DNA of 64,000 nt. It comes from Neopestalotiopsis rosae. Taxonomy: Eukaryota > Ascomycota > Sordariomycetes > Amphisphaeriales > Sporocadaceae. The stretch covers positions 2,232,001 to 2,296,000 of the forward strand of contig JALGAS010000005.1 in assembly GCA_023078685.1 (NCBI GenBank). The letters run 5' to 3'. The position numbers and the translations under genes were made by a program. Shown piece by piece: positions 44,305-56,484 of the stretch; position 1 is the stretch's first letter, and the number at the start of each line of letters is the position of its first letter. The notes under the pieces were generated by a model, which saw nothing but the letters and a program-made list of their open reading frames with translations, did no database searches and was not told the origin of the DNA.

Positions 44305-47121
44305 ATCCGGGACCGTAAAATGGATATTGGTGTAGTCAAATAGTATTGAGTAAGTCGTTGACAATATTGAAAGTAATAATTCGGCCTTTTTAATGTCAGG
44401 CAGAGGTATCTGGGAGGCTGATGATGTGAGTGAAGCACAGCCCTGCCAACGCCCGACACACGTCAAGGTGTATTTACAGATTTACCCCTCTACAGATGGT
44501 TGTCCTTGTGTGTGGCAGCACTGGAATTTGACACGCGAGCGGAAACGGCAAGCACAAACGTTTGTCATTCCTTCTTATGACTTTGTTAGCAAAGCAAACA
44601 TTGTACTGCGAAATGCAGCATTTCCTCTCAACAAAGACAAAGTTCATAGATAGGTATGTAGCCAAGACTTTCTTTGGTAAGCTATTTAGCACTGTAAGTG
44701 GGGACTCGCTCGGCAGTTTCCAGTGCAACACCTTGGCATCGATATAATCAGAACTGTCCAAGACGCAGGCGGAAAAAAAAAAGCAAATCCAAAAGAATAT
44801 GAAGCAGCAAAATCAAATCAGATACAAGCATGGTCACATGCGCCAGTTCTTTCCATGGCACGATTATTTGCTATCAGCACTCAGTGCATTGGTCTCAAGA
44901 CTGTCGGACAGGCTTGCTAGGTTTCATAAGCTACAATGCTTTCCAATGCGATTCTGAAGATCATTGATCTCAACTAGGAACTGGAAACAATTTGCTTCAT
45001 CATTCAATGGGCTTCCCAGAGAAACAATTGAAGTCTTATTCCAGCGTGTTCAATAGAAACCTATCAAAACCTCCCGGAGCACTTTGCTTGCATGCCTCAA
45101 TTCTAGCGGCGCATCTATCTCAAGACTGGGCGGTGAGCGAGTTCATTCACGTACGATGAGACCTCTCGATACTGTAAGTGCCGCTGGCTTGAAATAACTT
45201 TTGGTTCGCCTTGCTCGCTGCACGAAAAATCATTATAGCGTGTCGTAGTATTTGATCTGTTCCATAGAGCGACAGCAGCCCACGCACCAGGCTTGATGAA
45301 CATACTGAACGTGAGCTTTTTGAACAGCAGCTACTAGGGATCACCAAATAGCCCTTTCCAGACGTAAAGAACGCTGCGTTCCAAGTATGAGAGTGAATCT
45401 TTCATATAGTAAGATTTTCAGATAGTTCAAAAGTTCGAGATGCCGAATGTTTACATGTCGGATAAGCAGCACGAGAACTCAAATGCATACGTGACTCATG
45501 ATGAATCATCTGGAGGTTATGTAAGCAATTCTTCTAGGTAGTGTCATCATTTACTTTGCCCGCATCTTTCTTTGTATTAAGGTTATGGTTACGGCTGGTG
45601 TTGAGAACCTTCGGCGCGTATAGTAGAGGCTTATCACGTCCATAACTAAGCGTTCATACCTGTACCGAGTTTGACACTGCGAACTCACATATTGATTCAG
45701 CAAAATTATCTCTGATTTTTGAGGTATTCTCACTCCTTCTCTGCATCGGAGCGCGGCATCCCAGGAACAATATTCTTGGACTCCCGTATGTGCGAATCAT
45801 TGGCGTGTCGCCAGCTCAGGCCAGACACCCAACAGCCGAAGGAACAGGAGTAGAACAAGCAAAGAGTATTGCAATCAGGCCATAAATTCTCAAGGAATTC
45901 TCGTCTGGGCGACAGGATCGGTCAAGGTTGAGCAGTCGGGACATGTGACCCATTAATCGGCTGATAGCCGCAGGTCGTCGGGGCGATGGCTGCGCCTGCA
46001 TCGCTCCCGCCGACGCCTGTCATTTTTCAGTGACCATGGTACGAAATGCGGAAAGAACAGGCACGAATCCATACGTGGAGGTAGTAGTGCTTGGCGCGAA
46101 TGGAAGTGAAGTTGATATCCCCTTAGCTGGCAGGCACCCTCCTTTTTGATTTTATCCCAATGGTGTACTTGAGAGAAATGACCAATCACATAGGCGTATT
46201 TTTTGCCAAATTGGTATTGCTTATCACTCTCCCAAAACGACATATGAATACTCAAAAAGTACTTGCCATGGTAAATCAGACTTTAAATTAAAAGTCCAGA
46301 ATTTTTTCCAATTTCTTCAAAGGTGTAATCGTTGTGAATCACTGCTATGGTATAGTGAGTTAAGCTGTTATAGTGGAAGTCCACTCCAGTTTTCCAGGCG
46401 CGGCGTACACATTTAGCTATATGGAAGGGGTGCCTGGCAGCTAAGGGGATAGATTCTAATCACGAAGGTGGTATATAGAGTGCCTGGGCTGCCTAGAATT
46501 AGTGGGACTTCAGTACTAAAATTAGGGCGCCAAAGTGCCATTGATGATGACATGCTAACCTTCAACGTGAGCTCCAAACGCTGTCGCACCCTAAATCATC
46601 TGTAAAATCCCATTCCAAAAGCCTGTCTCTCACGACCGACGATTCAAATTTGAGAAAATATCGGTGAATAGGCTGTTTTGTTTCTCGCTTGGCGTTCCCG
46701 GACCTCCCTCCATGACTTGGGGTATTGATCATTACAGTCTACCCATGCAGTACAGTACCTGCAGTACCTTCCGTTCTTCAAGATCACCACGAACCGCATC
46801 TGCCACCGAACGCCACTGCCACGAACCCAGCATATCTCTGGCGTTAAACTTCAAAAATATTTGCACTGAATTCATCAGTAGTCGCACTGGACTTCGTGCA
46901 ACGGAGGATACAAGACCACGTGATGGACGTTGCTGCCTTCCGTCTTGCCCCACGCAATCAATGTTACCAACTACCCTGTAATTCCGCCTTGTATCATGAG
47001 TCAACAGATTCTTGGTAGAGAATCATCCACATCCTTTTCAACATTGTTTCTTTTTGAATTGCTTTTGGGACGTTCTATATCAGATTGTGTATTTTGGTAA
47101 TTGTCTCGTCCCTGCGCCGTC
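44305..47121. other. Gene-poor spacer
   Basis: 2.8 kb, AT-rich, without recognisable genes, RNA genes or repeats. Contains the promoters of the nucleoside hydrolase (left) and of the amidase (right). Confidence 0.4.
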
Positions 47122-48433
47122 ATGGACAGTACTGTTACCATGGCCGAGACATCGCCAGAGGATCCAATCCCTACGTATCAGATCGACCTTGCCCGCCCGC
47201 CCGAGACAAGGTACGATGAGATCTCCCGAGACTTTGGTCCACGCATGCGTTCACTGGTGGGGCTGTTTGACGAGATTATAAGCTGTTTCGTCCCGATAGC
47301 ATTCTTGCGCCGCGTCTTGACAATCGTGGCAAGTCTGATGGTTCGCCGTGTCTATGACCCCGAGGAAATGAGGGAGATCAGAGGCATTTCCTTGGCCACC
47401 GGTGTCGACTTGTACTTGCTCGTCACGCTGAACAATCTTCTGGACTGTCTCCTGGGCTGCACTTCCGGGGCAGTATTAGTCAAACCAACCAAAGGGACAC
47501 GTCGAGCGGCAGCCCGTAAGTGGGACGAGCCACGGCTGATGCATTTTCGGACCTTGGATTGGGGAATGGATGGGTTGAGGGACCTACTAGTTGTTCTGGA
47601 GTTTGTCGATTCGCGTGCCTCTGGTTCGAAGGTTTTGGCGCGATCCATCACATACGCTGGGTTTGTTGGTACGCTTACTGCAGTCCGGTAAGTTATATCG
47701 AGTCCCTAAGCCCTTCTCTCTACGACTTTCGAATCTGACACTTGTTGCTGTGAAAAGCGAAGATCTATCGCTCTCGCTGAACTTTCGGCCAAATCATGGA
47801 TGTTCCACGCGCGCCTTACGACACCATCAGATCATGGTCCTCCTCGGCCGACGCAGATCAATTGGATCGATATTGCGAAAAGAGATACTGGACCATAGAT
47901 CACCCGACAGCGGCCCAGAACAAGTACTTGGATTGCAAGAGCGAGTGCAAAAGTTCAAATCAGTTCGTGCACCGCCATGCTACATTGTCTTCTGTGACGG
48001 TAATGAGGTTGCCGTTATCGAAAAGGATTTGGACACTGGGAGGGTGAGATCTTCTAAGAGTTTTCTGGTTCACACAAACCATGACGTGGCTCAATCCGTC
48101 GATAATAAGCCCGAGGAGTACGCTAAAGCCTCATTCCTTGGACATGAGGAGTGGCTCGAAGAATCTACAAATCGAAAAGAGTGCTTCGAGAACAAGTGGA
48201 ACAGGCACCTGAAAAGAAACCAGTCTCAACAAAATACGAAGCAGTCAGATAGGAATGAAGGGGTCGCCACGACTTACCCGATACAAGAATCCACATTAAA
48301 AAGATGGGTGAGCTCGGGAACGACAATGGCAGATTGTACACACTTTGCATGCGTGATGGATGCCAAGAGCGGCGAAATTAGATGGCTGCGGCGTGGTCCA
48401 ATGCCCCAGAATTCGCATGAGGATTCTAGATAG
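47122..48433 (+). CDS. Acid ceramidase / N-acylethanolamine acid amidase-like protein
   Basis: Exons 47122-47687 and 47758-48433; 413 aa. The N-terminal beta-subunit-like segment reads IDLARPPETRYDEISRDFGP, as in the NAAA/acid ceramidase N-terminus. The nucleophile is Cys113 in DCLLGCTSGAVLV, following the LVTLNNLL helix; in the family the precursor is cut just before this Cys, exposing it as an N-terminal nucleophile. Downstream motifs include MHFRTLDWGMD, SITYAGFVGTLTAVR and, in exon 2, LSLNFRPNH and the conserved HTNHD. These enzymes hydrolyse the amide bond of ceramides or N-acylethanolamines. No signal peptide is predicted, unlike the lysosomal animal enzymes, so a cytosolic location is suggested. 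Substrate is not known. The acceptor at 47757 (aaaag) is weak but gives the family sequence directly. Confidence 0.85.
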
Positions 48434-49251
48434 AATACAACGCATTGCATACCAGTGATGTACTCCTGAGGCACGGATTGCATCTTGACGCTTCGTGACC
48501 TAAAGTCCCAATGGTATTTCCAAGGAATGATCAGCGCCATTAACGAAAGCAAAAGGCCATTATTTGTGATTGGAGCGGCAAGCATGTTTTAAGCAAGAGG
48601 AGTCATCGGTTGGAATCGATCCAACTTGGCTTTGCCGGCTACGTGAAATTCGTTTTAATACCTACTGCTTGGAATTCGTCCCGGGCTTGACTGTACTACA
48701 GAGACAAGGTTGTGGTGATGATACGATCGAAGGATGGGTATCAGGAGTCTGCAGCATGCTGTATCGCAGAAGTATGAGTGCTTGCACCATACCTCATGAA
48801 AATTGTACGAAGCTTCATCATTGCATTTATCTTCGGAATGCTGGACTTGATATGGATTGAAGTGATGATAAATCCTCAATTGTTTAGCATATTGAGCCAT
48901 TTTCTTAGGTCAAGTTTGAATAAATCAACCATGAGTGAGTCCTGACTGCAGTGCACAGCTACAGTGTATGACGGCATGTCCACTTTGGTTTAGTGTACGA
49001 GATCGCCCCAAGGGGCCCAGTAGGGCCTGAAGGATTGGATGGTGGGCGGTGCACTACGCACTATATTCTCACTCACAGCCACCACCGACAACATGGATCG
49101 CAACGAATGGCCCCAATCTACTATTCGTGGTACAAGGGAGTAGTAGGCTCGAATCTGCATATAAATCAGTTTCCTTGAGAAAGAGAATCTCTCAATCTTC
49201 GGCTTCAGATAATTCCTCGTTTGCACTTGGTCGGAAAGTGCATCAAACATC
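48434..49251. other. Intergenic
   Basis: 818 bp between two plus-strand genes. Nothing recognisable. Confidence 0.45.
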
Positions 49252-50705
49252 ATGTTGAACCGTCGCGGTCCCATTGCTAAGCTAGTCGGCGGCGCTGTCG
49301 GTCTCACCAAAGAATGGGAAGCTGATCGAAAGGAGAAAAAACAAGCAGCGCAATCATCATCGTCCTCCGCTCCGTCTCGCGATGATGGCGGCAGCAGTAG
49401 CTCAGATCAGCAGCTGGCAGCAGAGGATGACCTCTCAGATGATGAGGACTGGGTACACGGTCTGGATGAGGTGCAGCAGTATGAAGCCGCCCACGAAGGT
49501 AGCTCGCCGCAACAGCAGCAAGATGGCGATGACCCCAACGGCATTGAAATTGACCGTCTGCTGAGAGAATTCATTGCGCGTCATCCTGTGCCGAGCGAGC
49601 AGTACCATGGTGCGCTGCCACTGCCAGTCATCTTGCCCCAACGACGGCCCGAGTCCCGTAATCGCGGTTTCGTCAAGGCGTACGCTCCAGTACTCGAGAA
49701 TTGCGGCATCAATCAGACCACCTGGTTTGAGTTTATCGACGGATTCGAGAAGAGTATCAAGGCCAACCCATGGTAGGTACACAGGTTTCCTAGCTGCTGT
49801 TGTGGCCATAAACTCACACGATCCAGGTTCCATGTAGCCAACGGAGCAATTTGGATTGCTGGCCACGTTGAGCAGGCAGTCGTCGGCATCAGTCCACTTG
49901 TAGGGTTCGTCACCATGGCGATGCACGTAAGTATGGAAGCCTCAAGGAGAGCATACGGTATGTGACTATTCTTGCGCATTCGTAGAACGCCTGCTGACAA
50001 TACCCCCCAGTACAATATAAGCAGAACCAGTACCTTGACACCATGAATGAACAATTCTTCAAGCCGCGTGGTCTCTATTGTCTGGTCATGACTTACAAGC
50101 CGTCATCCGACGATCTCATTGAGGATGTCGATATCGATCACAATATTACAAAGTCAATTGGCACGCGGGAAGGTCAGGGCAAATGGAAACGCGCCTTTTC
50201 CACGTCGTCGTCAACCACAACTCAGGAAGTACAGATTCCAGAGTGCGCTCCGCTCGTCTTCCCTCAGCTGGACAGTCTGGATGAAAAGAAAAAGGGCAAC
50301 TCGATCAAGCAGTTTGGTAGCTTCTTGTCGGACTACTACGATCGTCAGGCCGCGGCCAAATTTGAAGCCGGACACCCCGAGTCCAAGATTCCCGCCGCGC
50401 CGCGCAAGGAGTTTGCATCCGATTACAGCGATCCCACCTCCAAAGTCGGTAGTGGAGGGCTCATTACCATGGCTTCTGGCGGCAAATACAACCCGGTCGG
50501 TCCGCTTGGGAAGCTCCGGGAGAGGGTCAGCGAACGGCGCGCGGAGAGGGGCACTAATCGATCGGGCATCATGGAGGCGCGGAAGCGAAGAAAGGAGAAC
50601 CGACCACTCCGTCGCATGCTGAAACAGAACGCTCTCTATCTCATGGTGGTAAATCTGCCGAGTCAGGAGGAGATGGACCGAGTATTAAAAGAGGTGAATG
50701 CATAA
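49252..50705 (+). CDS. Conserved fungal protein of unknown function
   Basis: Three exons, 49252-49772, 49827-49957 and 50011-50705; 448 aa. The start MLNRRGPIAKLVGGAVGLTKEWEAD is followed by a Ser/Asp/Gln-rich linker (about 30-100) and a compact domain (about 100-285) with FVKAYAPVLENCGIN, TWFEFIDGFEKSIKANPW, FHVANGAIWIAGHVEQAVVG and NEQFFKPRGLYCLVMTYKP. The C-terminal 160 residues are charged. I recognise the pattern from numerous ascomycete proteins that databases sometimes call 'FAD binding domain protein', although no FAD motif is visible; I assign no function. The domain contains one or two semi-hydrophobic helices (GAIWIAGHVEQAVVGISPLVGF is described here only in part) that could associate with membranes. 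Exon 2 was extended to 49957 because the earlier GTAAGT at 49927 breaks the frame. Confidence 0.75.
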
Positions 50706-51556
50706 GGACAAAGTGTGCATTCGGTGAGCTTTTCCCGCAGGGTACAGTCTCGTCACAATTTTTCGTGCCGAAGGACTAAGCTCTTGTAACATTATTTGTT
50801 CCTTCTTCGTACTTAACCGTATTCTCCGTCCCAAATGACTCAGTATATCATCGATATAGATGATGGTTGCGCCACCAATTGTACGTTACTCTTGTAGTTG
50901 AAGCTTGAAGAAGAGAAAATTTCCGGGAGTGGTGTAAAAGCTGTAATTTATTCCTCGCACTGACCGTCATTCGCATCTTCCATCATCGTGAGAGAGTGCC
51001 TGCTTGGGTAGAAATGCTTATACAGGTGCAGAAACGTGGGTGTGCTAGAGCGGCTATACAGAGACAATCCAAGTATGTGGTATACTACGACCGTACTTGC
51101 TCTGTCCTTACCACAGCCAAACCTCACGGACGTCTAGAGCTTCGCCTTCCCAACACCACAATGCAGTGCTTTTCACCGCAAAGATTTTCGTCGATTAGTA
51201 TCTGTATTACTTTCTAGCTAACTATTTATTTTTGTCTTTATTTTCTTTCAACTGGGAGTTCTCTCCCTTCCGTATTCTCTAGGAGTGATGCAAGCGACGC
51301 TTTAATACACATCGACCAGGCAGCTAAGGCAGTGGACCAGCAAACCGAGCCCGAGCCAATACGGCGAAGTGATACATAAAGACAGAAACCTCAAGCGTCG
51401 CCCACATGAGAGTGGTTTAAATGGACAAATCAAGAGTCAAGGCACCGAGTCAAAGTGCTCAATATGGGCAGCAGGTTCCGAGAGACTATAGTATGATTGA
51501 CATCGATGCTATTTTGTGAGGCACACTAAGTACGTACATATCCCGTTGCTACCTCC
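50706..51556. other. Intergenic, convergent
   Basis: 851 bp between convergent 3' ends of the unknown protein gene and the P450 gene. No recognisable gene. Confidence 0.45.
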
Positions 51557-53356
51557 TCATCGCCGAACCGGTGTGAGCCGACACATGAGCGGTGGCTTGT
51601 TCCAGGTGTTGAAGGCCTTGACATGCCTAAGATCTCCTTCCACCTCCCATATGTCCTGAGCATTGTTGCCCCCGAGATCCGACCGCTCAAGATCGAAATG
51701 CCAGAGCAGGTTTCCCAGAATGAGCCGGAGCTCGAGGTAGCTCAGGTGCTTGCCGATGCAGCCGCGGGGGCCGAGGCTAAACGCCTGGCTCGCCTCCTTG
51801 TTGTCCGAGGCGTACCGCGCCTGGTGCTCTGCGTCCTCGAGCCAGCGCTCGGGCACGAACTCGTTTGGTCGCGCAAAGTTGTCGGGCGAGTGCGTCGCCG
51901 CCCACGAGTAGACCGAGACCGTAGTACCGCCGGCAATGAACTCGCCGGCCACGGTGTCGCCGCCCTCGGGGACGGTACGCGTGAGGCCGGTTGGGATCGG
52001 CGGGAAGATGCGCAGGGCTTCGTCGATGCAGGCATTCATGTATGTCAGCTCTTGCAGAGCCAAAAAAGACATGGACTTGGCTTCGGAAAAGTTGGATCGG
52101 ATCTCTGTTGTCAATCGGTGGTAGGCGTGCGGCGTGCGCAAGAGCCACATGAGCAGACCGGACAGGAGCGAGGCGGTTGTTTCAGAACCAGCAACACTGT
52201 GGGTAGAGGTCAGCGAGATGCGCAGCAAGTTGTATGTAGCGAATGAGCGCTTTTGTGGCCGCAAAATCACTTACATGAAGAGCGCACTGTTCAAGATGAT
52301 TTCGTTTTGACTCACGCCACCTTTCTTGTTCTGTCGGAGGATGTAGTACAAGAAGTCATTGTGCTCGCGAGTCACTCCCTCTTCGATGCGTCTATCATTT
52401 GTCAGTATTTGAGAAGGTTATATAACATGTGTCTGATGACATACTGGAGACATTTCTCGCGGCTCAACTCGAGGTGGCGATACCTCTTTTCACGAAGGCT
52501 ACTGGGGATCAACTTGACCAACATCTGCTGTGGCCAGCTATTGGTTTGAAACATGCGCCGCGTCGCCTGTTCAAAAGCGCCGGCCTTGATGGTCTGCGTA
52601 ATCAGTGACACCCAGGAATGGAAGACACCTTCACGAAGGCACCCAAATGGCCGACCGAATGCCATGTCTCCGATAATGTCAAACGTTGTAAAGTCTACAT
52701 AGGAACATTAGTCAACCGTGTCATTACGTTGTCGTAAATTGTTACAAAGTCATACTGAACCAATCACACATGTTGACTTGTTGACCATTATTTGCAAAAG
52801 GCGTCAGCTTTTCTACGAGCAAGTCGACATATCCCCTGATGATGCTCTCTTGCTCGAGCAGCGCCTTTTGACTGAACGCATGCGCGAGAGTTCTCCTCTG
52901 TCGGCTATGATTGGCATCATCGGCCATTGTTAGGGTAGTCGCGCCGGGTATGTCTTGCACAGATCCCACGTGAATCGGGTCCTTGTGGAATTGAGGATGG
53001 CCTTGGCGGTGGCCGTAAATGTCTTTCCAGGCTTGAGGGTCGGTAAAGGCCAACTCGTTGGGCATGAGGCGCAAGACTGGTCCATACTTGAGATGAAGCT
53101 GATGCACATCAAAGGGCCATCGACCTCGAAAGAGGCCCCATATGCTGTAGATTGGGGAGATCTTGGCGAGAAACGGGCCCGGAAAACGAGCTAGAGGGTG
53201 GAAGTAGACGTTGTAGATGCATCTCCATATTGTATACAACAAGCCCTGGCAATCTTTAGTGTTCAGCTTCCTCCACTTGTGAATTATGCTTACCAAACTT
53301 GCAACGAAAAAAGTCGCTACTCCTGCTTGGTTGGAGATGCCGTCGTAAATACTCAT
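51557..53356 (-). CDS. Cytochrome P450 monooxygenase
   Basis: Five exons: 53294-53356, 52756-53245, 52445-52694, 52275-52391, 51557-52196; 519 aa. An N-terminal membrane anchor (AGVATFFVASLGLLYTIW) is followed by the proline-rich hinge FHPLARFPGPFLAK. The oxygen-binding I-helix has AGSETTASL; the K-helix ExxR is EALR in CIDEALRIFPP; the PERF-type motif is PNEFVPERWL; and the heme loop FSLGPRGCIGKHLSYLELR supplies the axial Cys. All catalytic elements are intact. The first intron (48 nt, in frame) was removed because its translation is absent from related P450s. It is an ER-bound oxygenase resembling fungal secondary-metabolism P450s (isotrichodermin C-15 hydroxylase-type heme region). Followed 0.8 kb away by a 14-helix efflux pump, then a regulator, all on the minus strand. 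Confidence 0.93.
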
Positions 53357-54184
53357 TTTAATGGTGCTGCTTGGCGGTCAATTCAACTGCCTTGACTGCC
53401 AGGTGACATGCAAGGTCAACATAAACAAGCTTTTCACGAAATGACAAAACACTTATACGACAATTGTTCCCCCACCTACAGAGCCTAGTGTCATATTGGG
53501 TGTGTGTCGCTAGGTAGATGGACAAGTCTTCGCCTGTCAGGATCCGCGTTGGTGGGATATACTTATCCTCCAAGGGGCCAAATCGTAGCATCTATATACC
53601 CAGGTGTGCTGACCTGTCACAGGGAAAGTCACAGGGACAGAGCTTCAGCTTGAAACAATTTCTTTTATTCGTGCTCATTTCTGGTCTTAAGCCAGTGATG
53701 CTCTCTCGTTTTCGGCGGCCAATTGCTTGGAGTTTTGTGCCAGCCTCCGTACAGTCGCTTACGACATGGGAGGCTAGGATTGATAGTCATTGACTTCAAG
53801 ACTGACGATATCTACATCTAGGACACATAATTCTTCGCGTTGAACAAGACCGGTCTTTACCATGGCCGTAGTTCTTCGAAGCACTTGATTGTTAGGTGTT
53901 AAACAGTGGAGACTACCTCCGTGGGGCGGCCTGTAATACAATCGGAGGCGGAATGCCCTCGAGCCTATGACATTCACGGAAGCCCTTTTCCGGCGCGAAG
54001 ACAATGTTCGGCCAGCCGGCAATTGACTGGCCTGGTGCAAGAATTGACCCCTGCACACTAAGTTTGCATTGAATTCGTGAAAATACAATCTCAAATAGTT
54101 ACCTTGCCTCGTTTCCACTATCGAACTTGCCTTACAGCTACAGCGACCAAACCGCCTAACAGCCGTGAGTCCTATAGCTTACAT
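53357..54184. other. Intergenic between P450 and efflux transporter
   Basis: 828 bp. Promoter of the P450 (left) and 3' region of the transporter. No recognisable gene. Confidence 0.45.
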
Positions 54185-55969
54185 TCAATTTCTGCACTTC
54201 ACTATGGCCTTCGACCCCGTCTCCGCAACCTCGCCGTCGTGCGGACCCTTGCCGTGACCCTTCACGCTCTTCCACTCAAACAAAAGCGCCGGGATGATAC
54301 TGAAAGCTGCAATAGCCGTGCCGACGTAGAATGTGGTCGTTATGGCCTTGTTGTACTGTACCAACACGGCCGGTAACAGATCCATCGGCACGTAGGAACG
54401 CAAATCCGTAGCGCCAACATTCGCCAATGCTTGAGCGCTCTCCAGAGGGATGACGGTGGCTAGATCTTTGACGAGCTGCCGGATGAAGACATTCTGTGCA
54501 GCGCATACAAAGACGGCGCCTCCTAGCTGCTGTCCAAAGAACATGAGTGACGCTCCGACTGGCACATCGGGTTCCTTGAGCACGACCTGCGCCGCCAAAC
54601 CCGACTGTTGCATTCCCATGCCCATGCCAAATCCCGCCAGTACCTGGTAACCTATCCACTCAGCATTGGGGCTGTCAACTCGCAGCTGTGTCATGAGCCC
54701 GGCGCCGATGGACATGAGAACTGAGCAGAGGATGATGCAAGGGGTGTAGTAGCCGACCTTGGCTACGAATCCCCCGCCTAGGATGCTGCTCACCACGAGA
54801 GCAAGAATGAATGGCAGGTTGCGAATGCCGCTCTGCAACGCGTCAACCCCGTCAATCGCCTGAAACCAGACGGGTAGGTAATAGCCCATGGACAGCATGA
54901 CGCCGCCGATGCACGCAGAGTACATGACACCAGCAATAATGGAGCGTTGGAGAAAGATATGCATGGCCACTGTTGCCCTTTCTCTTTGCCAATGTTGGGT
55001 CCAGACCCATGCGGTGAGAAGTACGCCAAACACCACCAACAAGGCAATAATGCGCCCATTGCTCCACGCAAAGTCGCTGCCACCCCATTGCAGAGCCAAC
55101 AAAAGGCTGATAATAGACGCTGCAAACAGTAGGTTGCCGATGGGATCCATGCGAAGAAGCTTTTGCTTGAGCGGCAGGTCATTCTGCTTCGGAGGCGAGA
55201 GGTGAAGAAAGAAGATGATGATCAACATGGATACGGCGCCAATGGGGAGGTTGATGTAGAAGCACCACCGCCAGCTAAGGTGATGATTCTTGGTGAAAGC
55301 GCCCCCAATGAGGGGGCCAACAACAGACGACACACCAAAAATGGCGCCCAGGAATCCCTGATACATGGGGCGCTTCTCCAAGGGCGCCATCGGGATCATG
55401 ATGACAATCGTCCCGGAGAAGACGCCGGCAGAACCGCATCCGGCGACCGCCCGACCGAGGATGAAGGCGACAGAGTTTGGCGCTGACCCACATATTGCAG
55501 AGCCGATCTCGAAGAGCATGACTGCCGAGAGAAAGACAAGCTTGTTGTCGAAAAACAAGTAGAGTCGACCGAACAGGAGCTGTGTCACACAGCCGCTGAG
55601 GACATAGGCACCTCCATACCATCCAATGTCCTGGATTGAATTGAAGTCATCCGTGATCGTTGGAATGGCAGTTGATATGATAATTCGATCCTGTAAGCAC
55701 CCAGTTACTCACGAGTTCTCGAAAGAACATTTGAGGGAAGAACATACCAGGGCCACCAGGAACATGGCCAGATAAAGTGCGACCATAATGAGTCCTACAG
55801 TCCGGAGAGGGGGATATTCATGTAATTGCTTGACTTCATTCTCGTGACCATTCTCCCTGTCGAATTTTCCACATCGGCCGGCTTCGGATTCGCCATGTGT
55901 GGTCTCATCTGGTCCCGACGTACCCTGAAATATTGGTGAAACGGGCATTTTCGTCTTTGGTAGTGCCAT
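54185..55969 (-). CDS. MFS drug/metabolite efflux transporter, 14-TM (DHA2 type)
   Basis: Exons 55748-55969 and 54185-55690; 575 aa. A hydrophilic N-terminus of about 50 residues precedes helix 1 (TVGLIMVALYLAMFLVALDR). DHA2 features are the D-R after helix 1 (LDRIIISTAIPTI), motif A-like GRLYLFFDNKLVFLS, motif C-type AVAGCGSAGVFSGTIVIM and 14 rather than 12 hydrophobic segments. The GWYGGAYVLSGCVTQLLFG segment is typical of fungal toxin/antibiotic exporters. It should sit in the plasma membrane and export small molecules by proton antiport. In map order it lies between the P450 and a Zn2Cys6 regulator, all transcribed leftward, which matches gene sets for making and exporting a secondary metabolite. 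The promoter has a 28-nt poly(A) run 55 bp upstream of the start. Confidence 0.93.
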
Positions 55970-56020
55970 TCTATGGTGAACACTGCTCTTGTGTGAAATT
56001 TGATGTTTTCACTCCAAGAT

Positions 56021-56024
<4 letters not shown>

Positions 56025-56052
<28 letters not shown>
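56025..56052. repeat. Poly(A) run, 28 nt
   Basis: Uninterrupted 28 A, 55 bp upstream of the transporter start codon (which is read leftward, so the sense strand carries poly(T)). Confidence 0.85.
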
Positions 56053-56054
<2 letters not shown>

Positions 56055-56148
56055 AGCTACTCATGTAGTTTTATATAAGGGGCGCGAACATTGTCGCATT
56101 CTCGGTATATTGCATTTTACATATTGATGACGGCTGTATAGCAGGAGC

Positions 56149-56183
56149 AAAGTTGCGATGAAAGTTGCGAAAGTTGCGAAAGC
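56149..56183. repeat. Three copies of a 9-bp motif AAAGTTGCG
   Basis: AAAGTTGCG occurs at 56149, 56161 and 56170, the last two directly abutting and the first separated by ATG. It lies upstream of the DHA2 transporter. Could be a factor-binding array or simple slippage. Confidence 0.75.
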
Positions 56184-56484
56184 CCCGTAATCCCCCAGGA
56201 AGCCCCGTGGAAAGTTCCGGGGCGGCCCCCACGGCTTTCTATGTCCCGCCAACACATTTTAGGCGGGAGATTCAGCTTCGCCTATTGGATGGCAGATGGA
56301 TTGAGTTACAAGAATGTCCCAGTAAATCTGAAATGCGGCAGATGTGGATCTACAAATGCCCGATTTCTTTTGTAATTACGCTGCATCACACAGCATTCAT
56401 GAATTCCTGGCTCTGCCCGCTTACACCCTGCTGGAGCAGATTGTCCCAGAAGTCCCAGTCGGTCATAGATGCACCGGAAGCCTG

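Larger units (their letters stand above)
55970..56484. promoter_or_regulatory. Promoter region of the DHA2 transporter with poly(A) and short tandem repeat
   Basis: 515 bp. It holds a 28-nt poly(A) run (56025-56052), nucleosome-poor in general, and three copies of AAAGTTGCG (56149-56183), then a GC-rich dyad-like block with CGG/CCG triplets around 56205-56235. CGG triplets are what Zn2Cys6 factors bind, so this could be a target of the neighbouring regulator; that is inference. Confidence 0.4.

Noticed and set aside
51623..52246. 207-codon + strand frame over the P450
   Set aside because: Antisense to the exon with the heme-binding loop and ExxR motif.
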